A stretch of DNA of 64,000 nt from Pseudoalteromonas sp. H105 (GTDB lineage Bacteria > Pseudomonadota > Gammaproteobacteria > Enterobacterales > Alteromonadaceae): contig NZ_LOFH01000014.1 in NCBI RefSeq assembly GCF_001469215.1, positions 32,790 to 96,789 on the forward strand, given 5' to 3'. The notes under the pieces were generated by a model, which was not told the DNA's origin, ran no database searches, and saw only the letters and a program-made list of their open reading frames with translations. This document shows, one piece after another, positions 26,371 to 36,030 of this stretch. The number at the start of each line of letters is the position of its first letter. The first letter of the stretch is position 1. Both the position numbers and the translations under genes were made by a program.

Positions 26371-29130
26371 ATGAAAGCGCAATTATCCCTGCTTAGTATT
26401 GCCTTAGTGGCAAGCTTAGGTAGTGCAGCGGCTACAGCCAAAGATGCACTGCAGTTTAAAGATGTATTTGATTTTAAAGCAGCAAAAGGCACTCAGCTGT
26501 CTGAAGACGGTAACATTCTTACCTTTAGCGCCACACCTTACCGTGGTGATGCTAGCGGCCAAGTTTATAACCTAACTAATAACAAATTGATTGCAGAAGT
26601 ACCACGCGGTACAAAGCCAACAATAAACAAAGCGGCAAACTGGGTTGTATTTACCCAAGTCCCTACTTTGCTCGAAAAAGAAACCACTAAAAAGAAAAAC
26701 ACACTTAAAAATAACCTCGTGTTAGTTAATACTCTCAGTGGTGAGCAGCAACAGTTCGATGATGTAAAAGACTATAAGCTTTCAGATGACGGTAACTGGC
26801 TCGCGTATCGCTTAAACAAAAAAGCCGATAAAGAGGATGATTCAAGTGCTGCCGATAAAGACAAAACAAGTGAAATCAAACCTGATAAAAAAGATACCGC
26901 TTTTGATTTAGTTATTGTTAACTTAAACAATAAAATCAGCCACACGATTTCTCAGGTATTTAGCTACGCAATAAGCAGTGACGCAGCTCAACTGCTTGCA
27001 AGCCAAATAGACAAAGATGGCACAGACAACCAAGTGACCCTGCTCACACTTAATAATGACTTTACCAGCAGTGTACTGATTGATGAGCCTGGTGTTGTCG
27101 TTAATAAAATAGCGTGGCACCCGACGCAAAACATTGTGGCCTTTACGCTAGGCAATTATGTTAATGATGATATGCGCCGTCGTGACTACCAGTTAAAGCT
27201 TTATAAAAACGAGCAACTAACTGATATAAAATCGGCTGATAGAGCATGGCAAATAGGTAAAACGGCCAAGCTTGAATGGTCAGAAGACGGTGAGCGCCTT
27301 TACTTTGAAAACAGACCTAAGCTTGCAGCTAAAGTTAAAGCAAAAGAATATAGCGATGAAGCATCACTGTATGACTACGACACTATTCGCGACCAAAAAG
27401 GCTTAAATGTTTGGCACAATAACGATGCTGAAATTAAGCCGCGTGAAGAACAACAATGGAATAGAGCCAATAAAAACCGCCATTATCAAAGCGTTTATTT
27501 TCTAAACAATAATAAATCAGTGCAATTGAGCACCCCTGAAATGCCAGTGGTTGCACTTAATACCAAGCGTGATGCACTGCTTGGTTATAACAATCAAGCC
27601 TATCTTGAGCGAATTATGTATGGCGGCTTTTTTGCTGATTATTATGCGGTTGATGTAAAAACGGGTGCGCAAAAGTCAATTATTAAAGATTATCCATTTA
27701 GACCAAGCCTTTCACCAAATGGTGAATTTGCCGCTTACTTTAATGACAGCCAAGTACAGTTGAAAGACCTAGCTAACAACAAAGTAAGCACCTTAACCAA
27801 AGCGATTCAAGCAACGTTTGCTGATGACAAGCACGACTACCCGTCTGCACAACCCGGTTATGGTTTTGCCGGCTGGCTAAACGACAGCAGCCAAGTACTT
27901 GTTTATAGTAAGTACGATATTTGGGCGTTCGATGTAACCACGCGACAAGCTACGCAATTGACTAATGGCAAGAAAAACAACACCCAGTATCGTGTTATTA
28001 AGCTGGATAGAGAGCTGGTTGGTTTTAATAAAGGTCAAACATTACTCGTCAGTGCAACGAACTTAAAAAACAAACAAACTGAAATTGCCAAATTAAACCT
28101 AGCGGATAACGCAATTACTAAGGTATTAACAGGCAACAAGCGCTTTGATGTTATTAAAAAAGCCAAACATGCCAATAAGTATTTATTTACTGAGCAAACA
28201 TATCAGCAATTCCCTGATATTTACCAAACTGACTTTAGCTTTGATAAGCCACAAAAGGTCACTAACTTAAACCCACAAGTTAATAACTTTGCGTGGGGGC
28301 AAGAGCCAGAACTTATCAGCTATAAAGGTTTTGATGGAGAAGACCTACAAGGCGTACTCATTAAACCTGCGGGCTATAAAAAAGGCGATAAAGTACCAGT
28401 TGTGGTGTACTTTTACCGCTATATGAGTCAGCGCATGTACGACTTTCCTAAAATGGAGCTCAACCACCGCCCTAACTTCCCAATGTTTACGTCAAATGGC
28501 TACGCTATTTTCTTACCCGATATCCGCTTTGAAATTGGCCACCCAGGTAAGTCATCAACGCAGACCATGATCAACGCGACACAAAAGCTGATTGATTTAG
28601 GCATTGCTGATCCTAATAAAATTGGCTTACAAGGCCATTCATGGGCCGGTTATCAAAGTGCCTTTATGATCACTGAAACCGATATGTTTAAAGCGGTGGT
28701 ATCGGGTGCACCGGTGTCTAATATGACTAGTGCCTACAGCGGTATTCGCTTAAAATCTGGGCTTGCGCGTCAATTTCAGTATGAGACTGGACAAAGCCGT
28801 ATTGGTAAAAACCTATTTGAAGCGCCAGAGCTTTATATTGAAAACTCACCCGTATTCTTTGCCGATAAAGTTAATACTCCTATCTTAATTATGTTTGGTG
28901 ATAAAGATGACGCCGTGCCATGGCATGAAGGTGTGCAATATTACCTTGCACTTCGCCGTGCAGGTAAAAATGCTACTTTCTTACAATACGAAGGTGAACC
29001 TCATCATTTGAAAAAATTCCCGAACCAAGTGGATTTTTCAATTCGTATGATGCAGTACTTTGACCATTATTTAAAAGGCAAACCGGCCGCTAAATGGATG
29101 ATCGAAGGCGAAGCCTTTATTGAAGAGTAA
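26371..29130 (+). CDS. Prolyl-oligopeptidase-type S9 peptidase, secreted
   Basis: Secreted peptidase of 919 residues with a signal peptide (LLSIALVASLGSAAATA). An N-terminal beta-propeller region is followed by an alpha/beta-hydrolase domain (about 640-900). The catalytic Ser is in GLQGHSWAGYQSAF, the Asp in MFGDKDDAVPW, and the His in GEPHHLKKFPN. Probably degrades peptides in the periplasm. The loop (residues about 150-175) is very charged. Monocistronic, with a bidirectional terminator after it. Confidence 0.92.
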   Translation: MKAQLSLLSIALVASLGSAAATAKDALQFKDVFDFKAAKGTQLSEDGNILTFSATPYRGDASGQVYNLTNNKLIAEVPRGTKPTINKAANWVVFTQVPTLLEKETTKKKNTLKNNLVLVNTLSGEQQQFDDVKDYKLSDDGNWLAYRLNKKADKEDDSSAADKDKTSEIKPDKKDTAFDLVIVNLNNKISHTISQVFSYAISSDAAQLLASQIDKDGTDNQVTLLTLNNDFTSSVLIDEPGVVVNKIAWHPTQNIVAFTLGNYVNDDMRRRDYQLKLYKNEQLTDIKSADRAWQIGKTAKLEWSEDGERLYFENRPKLAAKVKAKEYSDEASLYDYDTIRDQKGLNVWHNNDAEIKPREEQQWNRANKNRHYQSVYFLNNNKSVQLSTPEMPVVALNTKRDALLGYNNQAYLERIMYGGFFADYYAVDVKTGAQKSIIKDYPFRPSLSPNGEFAAYFNDSQVQLKDLANNKVSTLTKAIQATFADDKHDYPSAQPGYGFAGWLNDSSQVLVYSKYDIWAFDVTTRQATQLTNGKKNNTQYRVIKLDRELVGFNKGQTLLVSATNLKNKQTEIAKLNLADNAITKVLTGNKRFDVIKKAKHANKYLFTEQTYQQFPDIYQTDFSFDKPQKVTNLNPQVNNFAWGQEPELISYKGFDGEDLQGVLIKPAGYKKGDKVPVVVYFYRYMSQRMYDFPKMELNHRPNFPMFTSNGYAIFLPDIRFEIGHPGKSSTQTMINATQKLIDLGIADPNKIGLQGHSWAGYQSAFMITETDMFKAVVSGAPVSNMTSAYSGIRLKSGLARQFQYETGQSRIGKNLFEAPELYIENSPVFFADKVNTPILIMFGDKDDAVPWHEGVQYYLALRRAGKNATFLQYEGEPHHLKKFPNQVDFSIRMMQYFDHYLKGKPAAKWMIEGEAFIEE

Positions 29131-29147
29131 ACCTTAAAGTCACAAAC

Positions 29148-29177
29148 AAAAACGCCCAGCAATTGCTGGGCGTTTTT
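29148..29177. terminator. Bidirectional terminator between S9 peptidase and ygiQ
   Basis: A perfect palindrome: AAAAACGCCCAGCAA paired with its reverse complement and flanked by A and T runs. It sits between the convergent ends of the peptidase and ygiQ and serves both. Confidence 0.92.
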
Positions 29178-29191
29178 ATGAGCGTACTAAG

Positions 29192-31366
29192 TTACCTAGC
29201 TCGCTGACGATTACCGCCAACTCTTGGCTTAGTGTTAGCCTTTTTAAACTGACTAAACCCAGTATGACGGCTAAGCGCAGGGCGGCCACCTTTACTTGGT
29301 TTAGCGGACTTTTCATCACGGGTTTCTTCGGGCACTAAACAATTTGGGCCTTTACCAATAAGTTTAGCTTTGCCCATTTTACGAAGTGCTTCACGGATCA
29401 TTGGCCAACCAGCTGGATCGTGGTAACGCAAAATTGCTTTATGTAAACGACGCTGACGTGCGCCTTTTGGGACAGCGACCTGCTCAGTATTATTTTTGAT
29501 ATTGCGCAACGAATTCATCTCTGTGTGATAAATCGTGGTGGCATTGGCCATCGGTGATGGATAAAAGTTTTGCACTTGATCAAGTTTAAAATCGTTTGAT
29601 TTGAGCCATAACGCCATATTAACCATGTCTTCATCTTTTGTGCCTGGGTGAGCCGAGATAAAGTACGGGATCAAATACTGCTTTTTACCCGCTTCTTTTG
29701 AGTACTTATCAAACAGCTCTTTAAACTGATCATACGCGCCCATGCCCGGCTTCATCATCTTAGATAACGGCCCATCTTCAGTATGCTCTGGTGCTATTTT
29801 TAAGTATCCACCTACATGGTGAGTCACTAACTCTTTTACGTAACGTGGATCTTGTACCGCTAAGTCATAACGTACACCTGAGGCAATAAGGATTTTTTTC
29901 ACTCCTTTTACTTCACGGGCTTTTTTATATAAATCGATTGTTGGAGTGTGATCAGTATCCATATGCTTACAAATATCAGGGTAAACACATGATAAACGAC
30001 GACAGGTACTCTCGGCTTTTTTGCTCTTACAACGTAGTTTATACATGTTCGCTGTAGGACCACCTAAATCTGAGATCACCCCAGTAAAACCAGGTACTTT
30101 ATCGCGAATTTGTTCAATTTCTTCAATGATCGACTCTTGTGAGCGACTTTGAATAATACGCCCTTCATGCTCTGTAATTGAACAGAAAGAGCAACCTCCA
30201 AAACAACCACGCATAATATTCACCGAGGTTTTGATCATGTCGTACGCAGGGATCTTCTCATCACCATAGCTTGGATGCGGAATGCGTTGATATGGTAAGC
30301 CAAATACCGCATCCATTTCATGCGTTTCAAGCGGGTATGCTGGAGGGTTAACCCAAATAGAACGATCGCCATGGCGTTGGAATAACGCACGCGCACAACC
30401 AGGGTTTGTTTCTTGGTGCAAAATACGTGAGGCGTGAGCATATAACGGTTTGTTAACACTTACTTGTTCAAATGCAGGTAACTTAACGTAGGTTTTTTCC
30501 CATGGTTTAGGGCGCGCAGGTTGCACTGTAATAGGCTTAGCGGCTTCTGCCTGTAAATCAATACCGGCTTTTTTAAATTCACTTTTGCTACAGCCCACAT
30601 CATCTGCACCATATGGGTTCGGGATAGGGTCAATTTTACCAATTTTATCAATGGCCGTTGAATCACTGCCACGCCAACCTGGTATGGGCTCTTTACGAAT
30701 AACCGCTGTACCACGAATGTCTTGAATGGTATCCATGGTTTCGCCTGCAGCAATACGGTGAGCAACTTCCACAAGCGGGCGCTCAGCATTACCATAAATC
30801 AGAATATCTGCTTTGGCATCGAATAAAATACTGCGGCGTACTTTTTCTTGCCAATAGTCATAGTGTGCAATACGGCGTAAACTAGCTTCTATTCCGCCTA
30901 TGACAATAGGAATACCTTTGTAAGCTTCACGGCATTTTTGCGAATAAATCATAACAGCACGATCAGGGCGTTTACCGCCCACATTGCCAGGAGTATAAGC
31001 ATCATCATGGCGCATTCGTTTTTCAGCCGTATAACGGTTGATCATTGAATCCATGTTACCTGCGGTAACACCAAAGAATAAGTTAGGTCTGCCAAGCTCC
31101 ATAAAGGCATCTTTTGACTGCCAATCTGGTTGAGCGATAATACCCACTCTAAAGCCCTGCGCTTCAAGCACGCGACCTATAACAGCCATACCAAAGCTAG
31201 GGTGGTCAACATACGCATCGCCACTGATAATAATTATGTCGCAGCTATCCCAGCCAAGTGCATCCATCTCTTTTCGAGTAGTTGGTAAAAATGGTGCGGT
31301 ACCATAACACTCAGCCCAATATTTTGGGTATGAGAATAAGGCTCGTTTGGCTTTTAGTGCGCTCAT
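29192..31366 (-). CDS. ygiQ: YgiQ family radical SAM protein
   Basis: Radical-SAM protein of 724 residues. The 4Fe-4S cluster ligands are in GCFGGCSFCSITEHEG (CxxxCxxC), preceded by the YgiQ N-terminal B12-like domain (GWDSCDIIIISGDAY) and the motif IVIGGIEASLRRIAHYDYW. Reaction and substrate are unknown for the family. The start (MSALKAKRALFSYPKYW) is standard. Convergent with the S9 peptidase. Confidence 0.93.
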   Translation of the reverse strand: MSALKAKRALFSYPKYWAECYGTAPFLPTTRKEMDALGWDSCDIIIISGDAYVDHPSFGMAVIGRVLEAQGFRVGIIAQPDWQSKDAFMELGRPNLFFGVTAGNMDSMINRYTAEKRMRHDDAYTPGNVGGKRPDRAVMIYSQKCREAYKGIPIVIGGIEASLRRIAHYDYWQEKVRRSILFDAKADILIYGNAERPLVEVAHRIAAGETMDTIQDIRGTAVIRKEPIPGWRGSDSTAIDKIGKIDPIPNPYGADDVGCSKSEFKKAGIDLQAEAAKPITVQPARPKPWEKTYVKLPAFEQVSVNKPLYAHASRILHQETNPGCARALFQRHGDRSIWVNPPAYPLETHEMDAVFGLPYQRIPHPSYGDEKIPAYDMIKTSVNIMRGCFGGCSFCSITEHEGRIIQSRSQESIIEEIEQIRDKVPGFTGVISDLGGPTANMYKLRCKSKKAESTCRRLSCVYPDICKHMDTDHTPTIDLYKKAREVKGVKKILIASGVRYDLAVQDPRYVKELVTHHVGGYLKIAPEHTEDGPLSKMMKPGMGAYDQFKELFDKYSKEAGKKQYLIPYFISAHPGTKDEDMVNMALWLKSNDFKLDQVQNFYPSPMANATTIYHTEMNSLRNIKNNTEQVAVPKGARQRRLHKAILRYHDPAGWPMIREALRKMGKAKLIGKGPNCLVPEETRDEKSAKPSKGGRPALSRHTGFSQFKKANTKPRVGGNRQRAR

Positions 31367-31470
31367 AGAATATGACCAATTGCTTCAAAAATGGCCGCAA
31401 AGTATACCCGAATAAATACTCAAGCGATATTAACGATTTCGTCAGTGTGCGGCGAAGGGGGTTGCAAAAC

Positions 31471-33666
31471 CTATTTATTATTTTCAAGGTATTGAATAAG
31501 CTCACTTTCAGGCATAGGTTTAGCATACATAAAACCTTGAACCTCATTACAACCAAGCTGTTTCAAAAAATCAGCTTGAGCTTGCGTTTCGACCCCTTCA
31601 GCAATGGTTTTCAGCCCCAATTGAGCGCCCAAAGCGATTACAAGTGATGCTATTGCACCATTATCGTTATCAGGGATATCTTTTATGAAGTCACGATCTA
31701 TTTTCAAGCGATTAACCGGTAATTTTTGTAGATAACTGAGTGATGAGAACCCCGTTCCAAAATCATCTATAGCGACCTCAATACCAAAGTCTTTAAGCTT
31801 TTGCAGTGTTTTAATCACAACCTCAAGTTCATCCATTACTACACTTTCAGTGACTTCCAACTCAATGTATGCAGGATCAACTTGGTATTTCAATAAAGTA
31901 TTTTTGACTAGTTCGGCGTAGTTTTTTACTTTAAATTGTGGCACAGATACATTAACAGCAATACGTACCTTAAACCCCTGCGCTTCAAGGCGCTTATGCT
32001 GTTTACAGGCTTGCTCTAGAACCCACTGGCCAATATCAATAATCAACCCAGCATCTTCAGCCAAAGGAATAAATATGGCAGGAGAAATAAAACTCCCCTG
32101 TCCCGAAGGCCAACGCAGCAGTGCCTCACAGCCAATCAAAGAAAGATCGTCTAAATCGAGTTGAGGTTGATACCAAACCGCCAACTTTGAACGTTCAAAA
32201 TCTTGGCGTAACTGACGAATAATACCCAATCGCCATGCCATTTTTTCTTCCATGTCTGATGTGTAATAAACGGCAGAATTACGTTTATCTTTTTTTGCCT
32301 GGTTTAGCGCGATATATGCGTGTTTTAACGTTTGCATACCTGTCGCTTGAAAATCTTTTTGTTCGCATAATCCTGCTTTAAATTCAACCGGCAATACATG
32401 TTCAGCCACAAGGAAAGGTAACGTCAAATTGTCAAATAATTCGGTCTCATTGAACTCACTTTGAGGGATTAGAAAGCCGAAAACATCAGCCCCAATACGT
32501 GATAATAATGAAGCCGTTGGATATTCTTGCTGTAAACGCTCAACAATCGCTATAAGTAAGTAGTTACCTACCTCCTGACCTAGTCCATTATTGATATCTG
32601 AAAAATTAGCAACATCAATTAATACAAATACATGCTCGTTACTACTCACTCTGTGATATTTTTCTATTTGTTCTATGAAGTGAGTACGATTTGAGAGCCC
32701 TGTTAACGTATCTTTAAATGCAGCATCTCTTAAACGGCTGAATAAACGTATATTATCAAGCCCAACACTCACATTAGTTAGAAAAATTTCAGCAAATTGC
32801 AGCTGTTCAATATTAGGTTTAGAAGCGTATTCAAGGAAAATAGCGGCTTGGCGATTTTTGCTCTTTAATAAAAAGGTACCATCATGCTCTGTGTATTGAT
32901 GCTCTGCCTGTTCAAAGCATTTTTGAACCTGAAGGATTATTCTTCCATTATCTAATTGCTCAACCCCTTGACCAAAGAAATCACTGTACTCTTGGCAGCC
33001 CCCCAGTACAGAAATACGATTAGTATCTTCTAATGAGCCGCACACAATCCCCTGCGCCTCACAATCAAGAATCACTGATAACTGTTTAATCACAGCCATA
33101 GTAAATGCTTTTATATCAGTAAAACCTAAGATGGCTTTGGAGGCTAACAAAATATTGTTCAGCGCTTTGCTCTGATATTCTAACTTGCAAATTTGCTCGT
33201 ATGAACGTATTGCAGTAACCAACGAGGTAACCAGTTTGCTACGTGTTAATTCTGTTTTTGTTTTATAGTCATTAATATCGTATTCACGTATAACTTGCTC
33301 TTCTGGCGCATAACCTGGTTGTCCAGTTCGTAAAATAATACGCACTGTATGGTTCTGCAACGTTTCCCTGATATGTTTAACTGCATTTAAGCCCGCATCA
33401 TCAGATTCCATAACAACATCTAACAGTACAACTGAGATGCAGTGTGAAGTACTCAATAACTCAATGGCTTCAGCTGCTGAATATGCATGATGAAAACGAA
33501 GTGTTCGCCCCCAAAATTCAACACCTGAAAGTGCAAGCTTTGTTACCGAATGGATTTCAGGATCATCATCAACAATTAATACATCCCAATATCCCATGAG
33601 TGTACTTTGTGAGGTAGGTTCTTCCTCATGATCAAAAAACAAAAAGTCACTGTGCTTAGACGACAT
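31471..33666 (-). CDS. Response regulator with DUF3369, degenerate GGDEF and EAL domains
   Basis: A 731-residue protein that would degrade cyclic di-GMP under control of phosphorylation. Receiver at about 27-155 with VLIVDDDPEIH and the phosphorylated Asp in VVLLDVVMESDD, then a DUF3369 (GAF-like) domain, then a GGDEF domain whose motif is degenerate (RIGADVFGF), so cyclase activity is unlikely, and a complete EAL domain (GCEALLRW, DDFGTG, AEGVET). No cognate kinase is adjacent. Its receiver-DUF3369 part is related to the regulator at 59379-60269. Confidence 0.92.
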   Translation of the reverse strand: MSSKHSDFLFFDHEEEPTSQSTLMGYWDVLIVDDDPEIHSVTKLALSGVEFWGRTLRFHHAYSAAEAIELLSTSHCISVVLLDVVMESDDAGLNAVKHIRETLQNHTVRIILRTGQPGYAPEEQVIREYDINDYKTKTELTRSKLVTSLVTAIRSYEQICKLEYQSKALNNILLASKAILGFTDIKAFTMAVIKQLSVILDCEAQGIVCGSLEDTNRISVLGGCQEYSDFFGQGVEQLDNGRIILQVQKCFEQAEHQYTEHDGTFLLKSKNRQAAIFLEYASKPNIEQLQFAEIFLTNVSVGLDNIRLFSRLRDAAFKDTLTGLSNRTHFIEQIEKYHRVSSNEHVFVLIDVANFSDINNGLGQEVGNYLLIAIVERLQQEYPTASLLSRIGADVFGFLIPQSEFNETELFDNLTLPFLVAEHVLPVEFKAGLCEQKDFQATGMQTLKHAYIALNQAKKDKRNSAVYYTSDMEEKMAWRLGIIRQLRQDFERSKLAVWYQPQLDLDDLSLIGCEALLRWPSGQGSFISPAIFIPLAEDAGLIIDIGQWVLEQACKQHKRLEAQGFKVRIAVNVSVPQFKVKNYAELVKNTLLKYQVDPAYIELEVTESVVMDELEVVIKTLQKLKDFGIEVAIDDFGTGFSSLSYLQKLPVNRLKIDRDFIKDIPDNDNGAIASLVIALGAQLGLKTIAEGVETQAQADFLKQLGCNEVQGFMYAKPMPESELIQYLENNK

Positions 33667-33811
33667 TATAAATCCTTCAGTTTAAATACAGTGTTCAGCA
33701 TCTATTTTAAATTTGAGAGATACCTTATTTAATATAGATGAATGACACATTACGTATTATAGTCAATGAATAACACCTTGTTGTACTTGAAATCAAATTA
33801 TATTTTAAGGA

Positions 33812-34357
33812 TTGAGCATTAAGATCTTACAAAAATTTATTCAATTGCTATTTATTCTCTGTTTAACTCTATTAGTCATTGGGTTATTACTGCCTCAACA
33901 ATATAAAGTTACTCAAAATGTAGATATTAGAGCAAATAAAGAATTAATAATGCCATACATAAATAACCTATCTAACTGGCAGGTTTGGTCTCCATGGGAA
34001 AAACTCGATCCGAGTATTGAATTTACAGTTGCAAAGCCTAGCGCTGGAGTGGGAGCTCATTTGTTTTGGCAAAGTAAGTGGGGCATGGGTGAAATGACAA
34101 TTACCAGCATATCTCGCTCTTCAACTAAGTTTAATATTCTTTTTAATAATGAACATATTGTCACCGGAGCGCTGACATTTACCCAAGAGCAAAACAAAAC
34201 ACTTGTATCCTGTGAACTAAATGGCGAAGTAACTACGCCAATCATAGGGGGTTATTTAGCGCTCTTTAGCCAATATATATTAAATAATACTGTCGCGCTT
34301 GGGCTAAACAATTTAAGAACAACGCTACAGTTACATATTAAAAACAGTGAGAATTAA
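33812..34357 (+). CDS. Membrane-anchored SRPBCC (START-like) domain protein
   Basis: Protein of about 181 residues: a membrane helix (LLFILCLTLLVIGLLL) followed by an SRPBCC ligand-binding domain (YINNLSNWQVWSPWEKLDPS), function unknown. No ATG exists near the start; the frame can begin at TTG 33812, but AAGG lies only one base ahead of it. An ATT at 33818 has better spacing but ATT is a rare start. The downstream TIGR03899 gene starts 2 bases after the stop, so the two are probably co-transcribed. Confidence 0.75.
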   Translation: MSIKILQKFIQLLFILCLTLLVIGLLLPQQYKVTQNVDIRANKELIMPYINNLSNWQVWSPWEKLDPSIEFTVAKPSAGVGAHLFWQSKWGMGEMTITSISRSSTKFNILFNNEHIVTGALTFTQEQNKTLVSCELNGEVTTPIIGGYLALFSQYILNNTVALGLNNLRTTLQLHIKNSEN

Positions 34358-34359
34358 AA

Positions 34360-35244
34360 ATGACTGTAAAGGCGTCACAAGCAAAAATTAACTTAGCTAA
34401 TATTATTGAATCCAAACTTGGGTACGCCATCGTTAAAAGTTCTCTATCACGCTCATCAGTTCAAAATGAGAGCTATGATGCTCAAGGCCGATCTCCAATA
34501 CCCTATAGCATTAACAGTGACGACTCTGTTTTCACTCGCGCACAAAACCGGCAGCAGCGCCTACTTATAAATCAACAACAAAATATCGAAGTTATTATGG
34601 CGATGGCTGTTAACTTTTGCCCAGACGTTACAAGCAGTGGTCAACCAGATAGCGATTGGGTTGAACGCTTCATTGCATTATGTGAAGACACCTCTAATGA
34701 GTCAATGCAGAAACTGTGGGGTAAAATACTGGCTGGTGAAACAGTCGCACCAGGTACTTTTTCGATCAAAAGCTTGCAAACACTCAAACAAATGACACAA
34801 CGAGAAGCTGACGCTCTACAAAAATGTACAGCGCTTTGTGGGTACAATGAAAAAGACGATAGTCACTTAATTTTGCTTGGCTTTTATAAAAAGCCCTCTT
34901 TATTTGATCTTTTACGTAAAGGAAATAAAGTGTCGCTTAACCTAGGGAGAACCGGAATTAGCTTCCCTGATATACTGACCTTAATGGATATTGGCCTTAT
35001 ATATCGCAAAGAAATAGAGTCTGGTGCACTAAAAGCAGGCCAAGAACTAAACTTAACTTTTTTAAACCAAAAAGCAATATTGAAACCAAAAAGCAACGAT
35101 CTGGTTTTAAGCTATTATAAATTTACCCAAACGGGCGATGAATTAAGAAAGTTAATAAATATGCCAATAAATAAAGGGTATAAACAATTATTAAGTAGTG
35201 CGTTAGATGAGGAGTTTGAAGTAACGTGGCATACAGTGAAGTAG
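34360..35244 (+). CDS. TIGR03899 / DUF2806-type protein
   Basis: Protein of 294 residues, soluble, matching TIGR03899 by its overall pattern (WVERFIALCEDTSNESMQKLWGKILAGE then SLQTLKQMTQREA). These proteins are widespread in marine Gammaproteobacteria and have no known function; the related DUF2806 proteins share the middle helical part. Follows the SRPBCC gene by two bases, so they probably form an operon; the neighbouring beta-barrel gene is convergent. Confidence 0.75.
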   Translation: MTVKASQAKINLANIIESKLGYAIVKSSLSRSSVQNESYDAQGRSPIPYSINSDDSVFTRAQNRQQRLLINQQQNIEVIMAMAVNFCPDVTSSGQPDSDWVERFIALCEDTSNESMQKLWGKILAGETVAPGTFSIKSLQTLKQMTQREADALQKCTALCGYNEKDDSHLILLGFYKKPSLFDLLRKGNKVSLNLGRTGISFPDILTLMDIGLIYRKEIESGALKAGQELNLTFLNQKAILKPKSNDLVLSYYKFTQTGDELRKLINMPINKGYKQLLSSALDEEFEVTWHTVK

Positions 35245-35265
35245 TACCACGTTAAAGAACGCTTA

Positions 35266-36027
35266 TTAGAAGTGAATTTGAATACCCGCAAATGGGCCTG
35301 ACGCATCAATGTCTGTGTACAGATCATCAATATCATCTAGCTCTAAAGTCATTTGGCGGTAGCCTGCTTTAATGGCTACATCTACAGCTAAGTTATCTAT
35401 TAACTCCCAAGCAACACCAGCCTGATAGTCTTGCACTTTGCTGTCATCAATCGCTAATAAACTGCCTTCAAAGAAAACGCTTAAACCTGTTAGCGGCAAG
35501 CCTACTTCAGCACGTCCGTAAGCAAGTGGAACAAAGCCTGAAAAATCAATTTTCTCACTAACTGTTTGACCGTTATCAGTACCTGTTACAACAATGTCAC
35601 CATCAAACTGCTTAGCATTCAAACCTAGATCAATTGATATCAAATCATTATCAAAAATTTCGTAGTAAAGAATATAATCGATGTGTGACAAATCACTTAC
35701 CGTGGTTGCTGTCGTATTTGTTGTAAAGGTTGAATCACCGAACTCAAAAGTACCATTTAACATGGTTGAACCATTTAGCTCTAGCTCTGTGTACTTTAAT
35801 TTAACGTTCGGTACTAATGGAACTGGATGCTCTAATGCAGCGTAATAACTGATGAATGTTTCATCTTCGAAATTAAAATCCTGCATGTTACCGCTATCAG
35901 CAAAACTACCAGAGTTATCTGATTGCCACCCATCCACACCTATATAAAGGCCTAATAGAGTATCAGCATGAGCTGCTGGTGCTAAACATGCCATTGAAAG
36001 GGCAGCTGCTAAACAGTACTTTTTCAT
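35266..36027 (-). CDS. TIGR04219 family outer-membrane beta-barrel protein
   Basis: Exported protein of 253 residues with signal peptide (AALSMACLAPAAHA), antiparallel beta-strand periodicity throughout and a C-terminal Phe (GPFAGIQIHF), the classical outer-membrane insertion signature. The beginning 'DTLLGLYIGVDGWQSDNSG' fits TIGR04219. Role unknown. It begins 3 bases after the end of the DUF2333 gene and is co-transcribed with it. Confidence 0.8.
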   Translation of the reverse strand: MKKYCLAAALSMACLAPAAHADTLLGLYIGVDGWQSDNSGSFADSGNMQDFNFEDETFISYYAALEHPVPLVPNVKLKYTELELNGSTMLNGTFEFGDSTFTTNTTATTVSDLSHIDYILYYEIFDNDLISIDLGLNAKQFDGDIVVTGTDNGQTVSEKIDFSGFVPLAYGRAEVGLPLTGLSVFFEGSLLAIDDSKVQDYQAGVAWELIDNLAVDVAIKAGYRQMTLELDDIDDLYTDIDASGPFAGIQIHF

Positions 36028-36030
36028 GTT

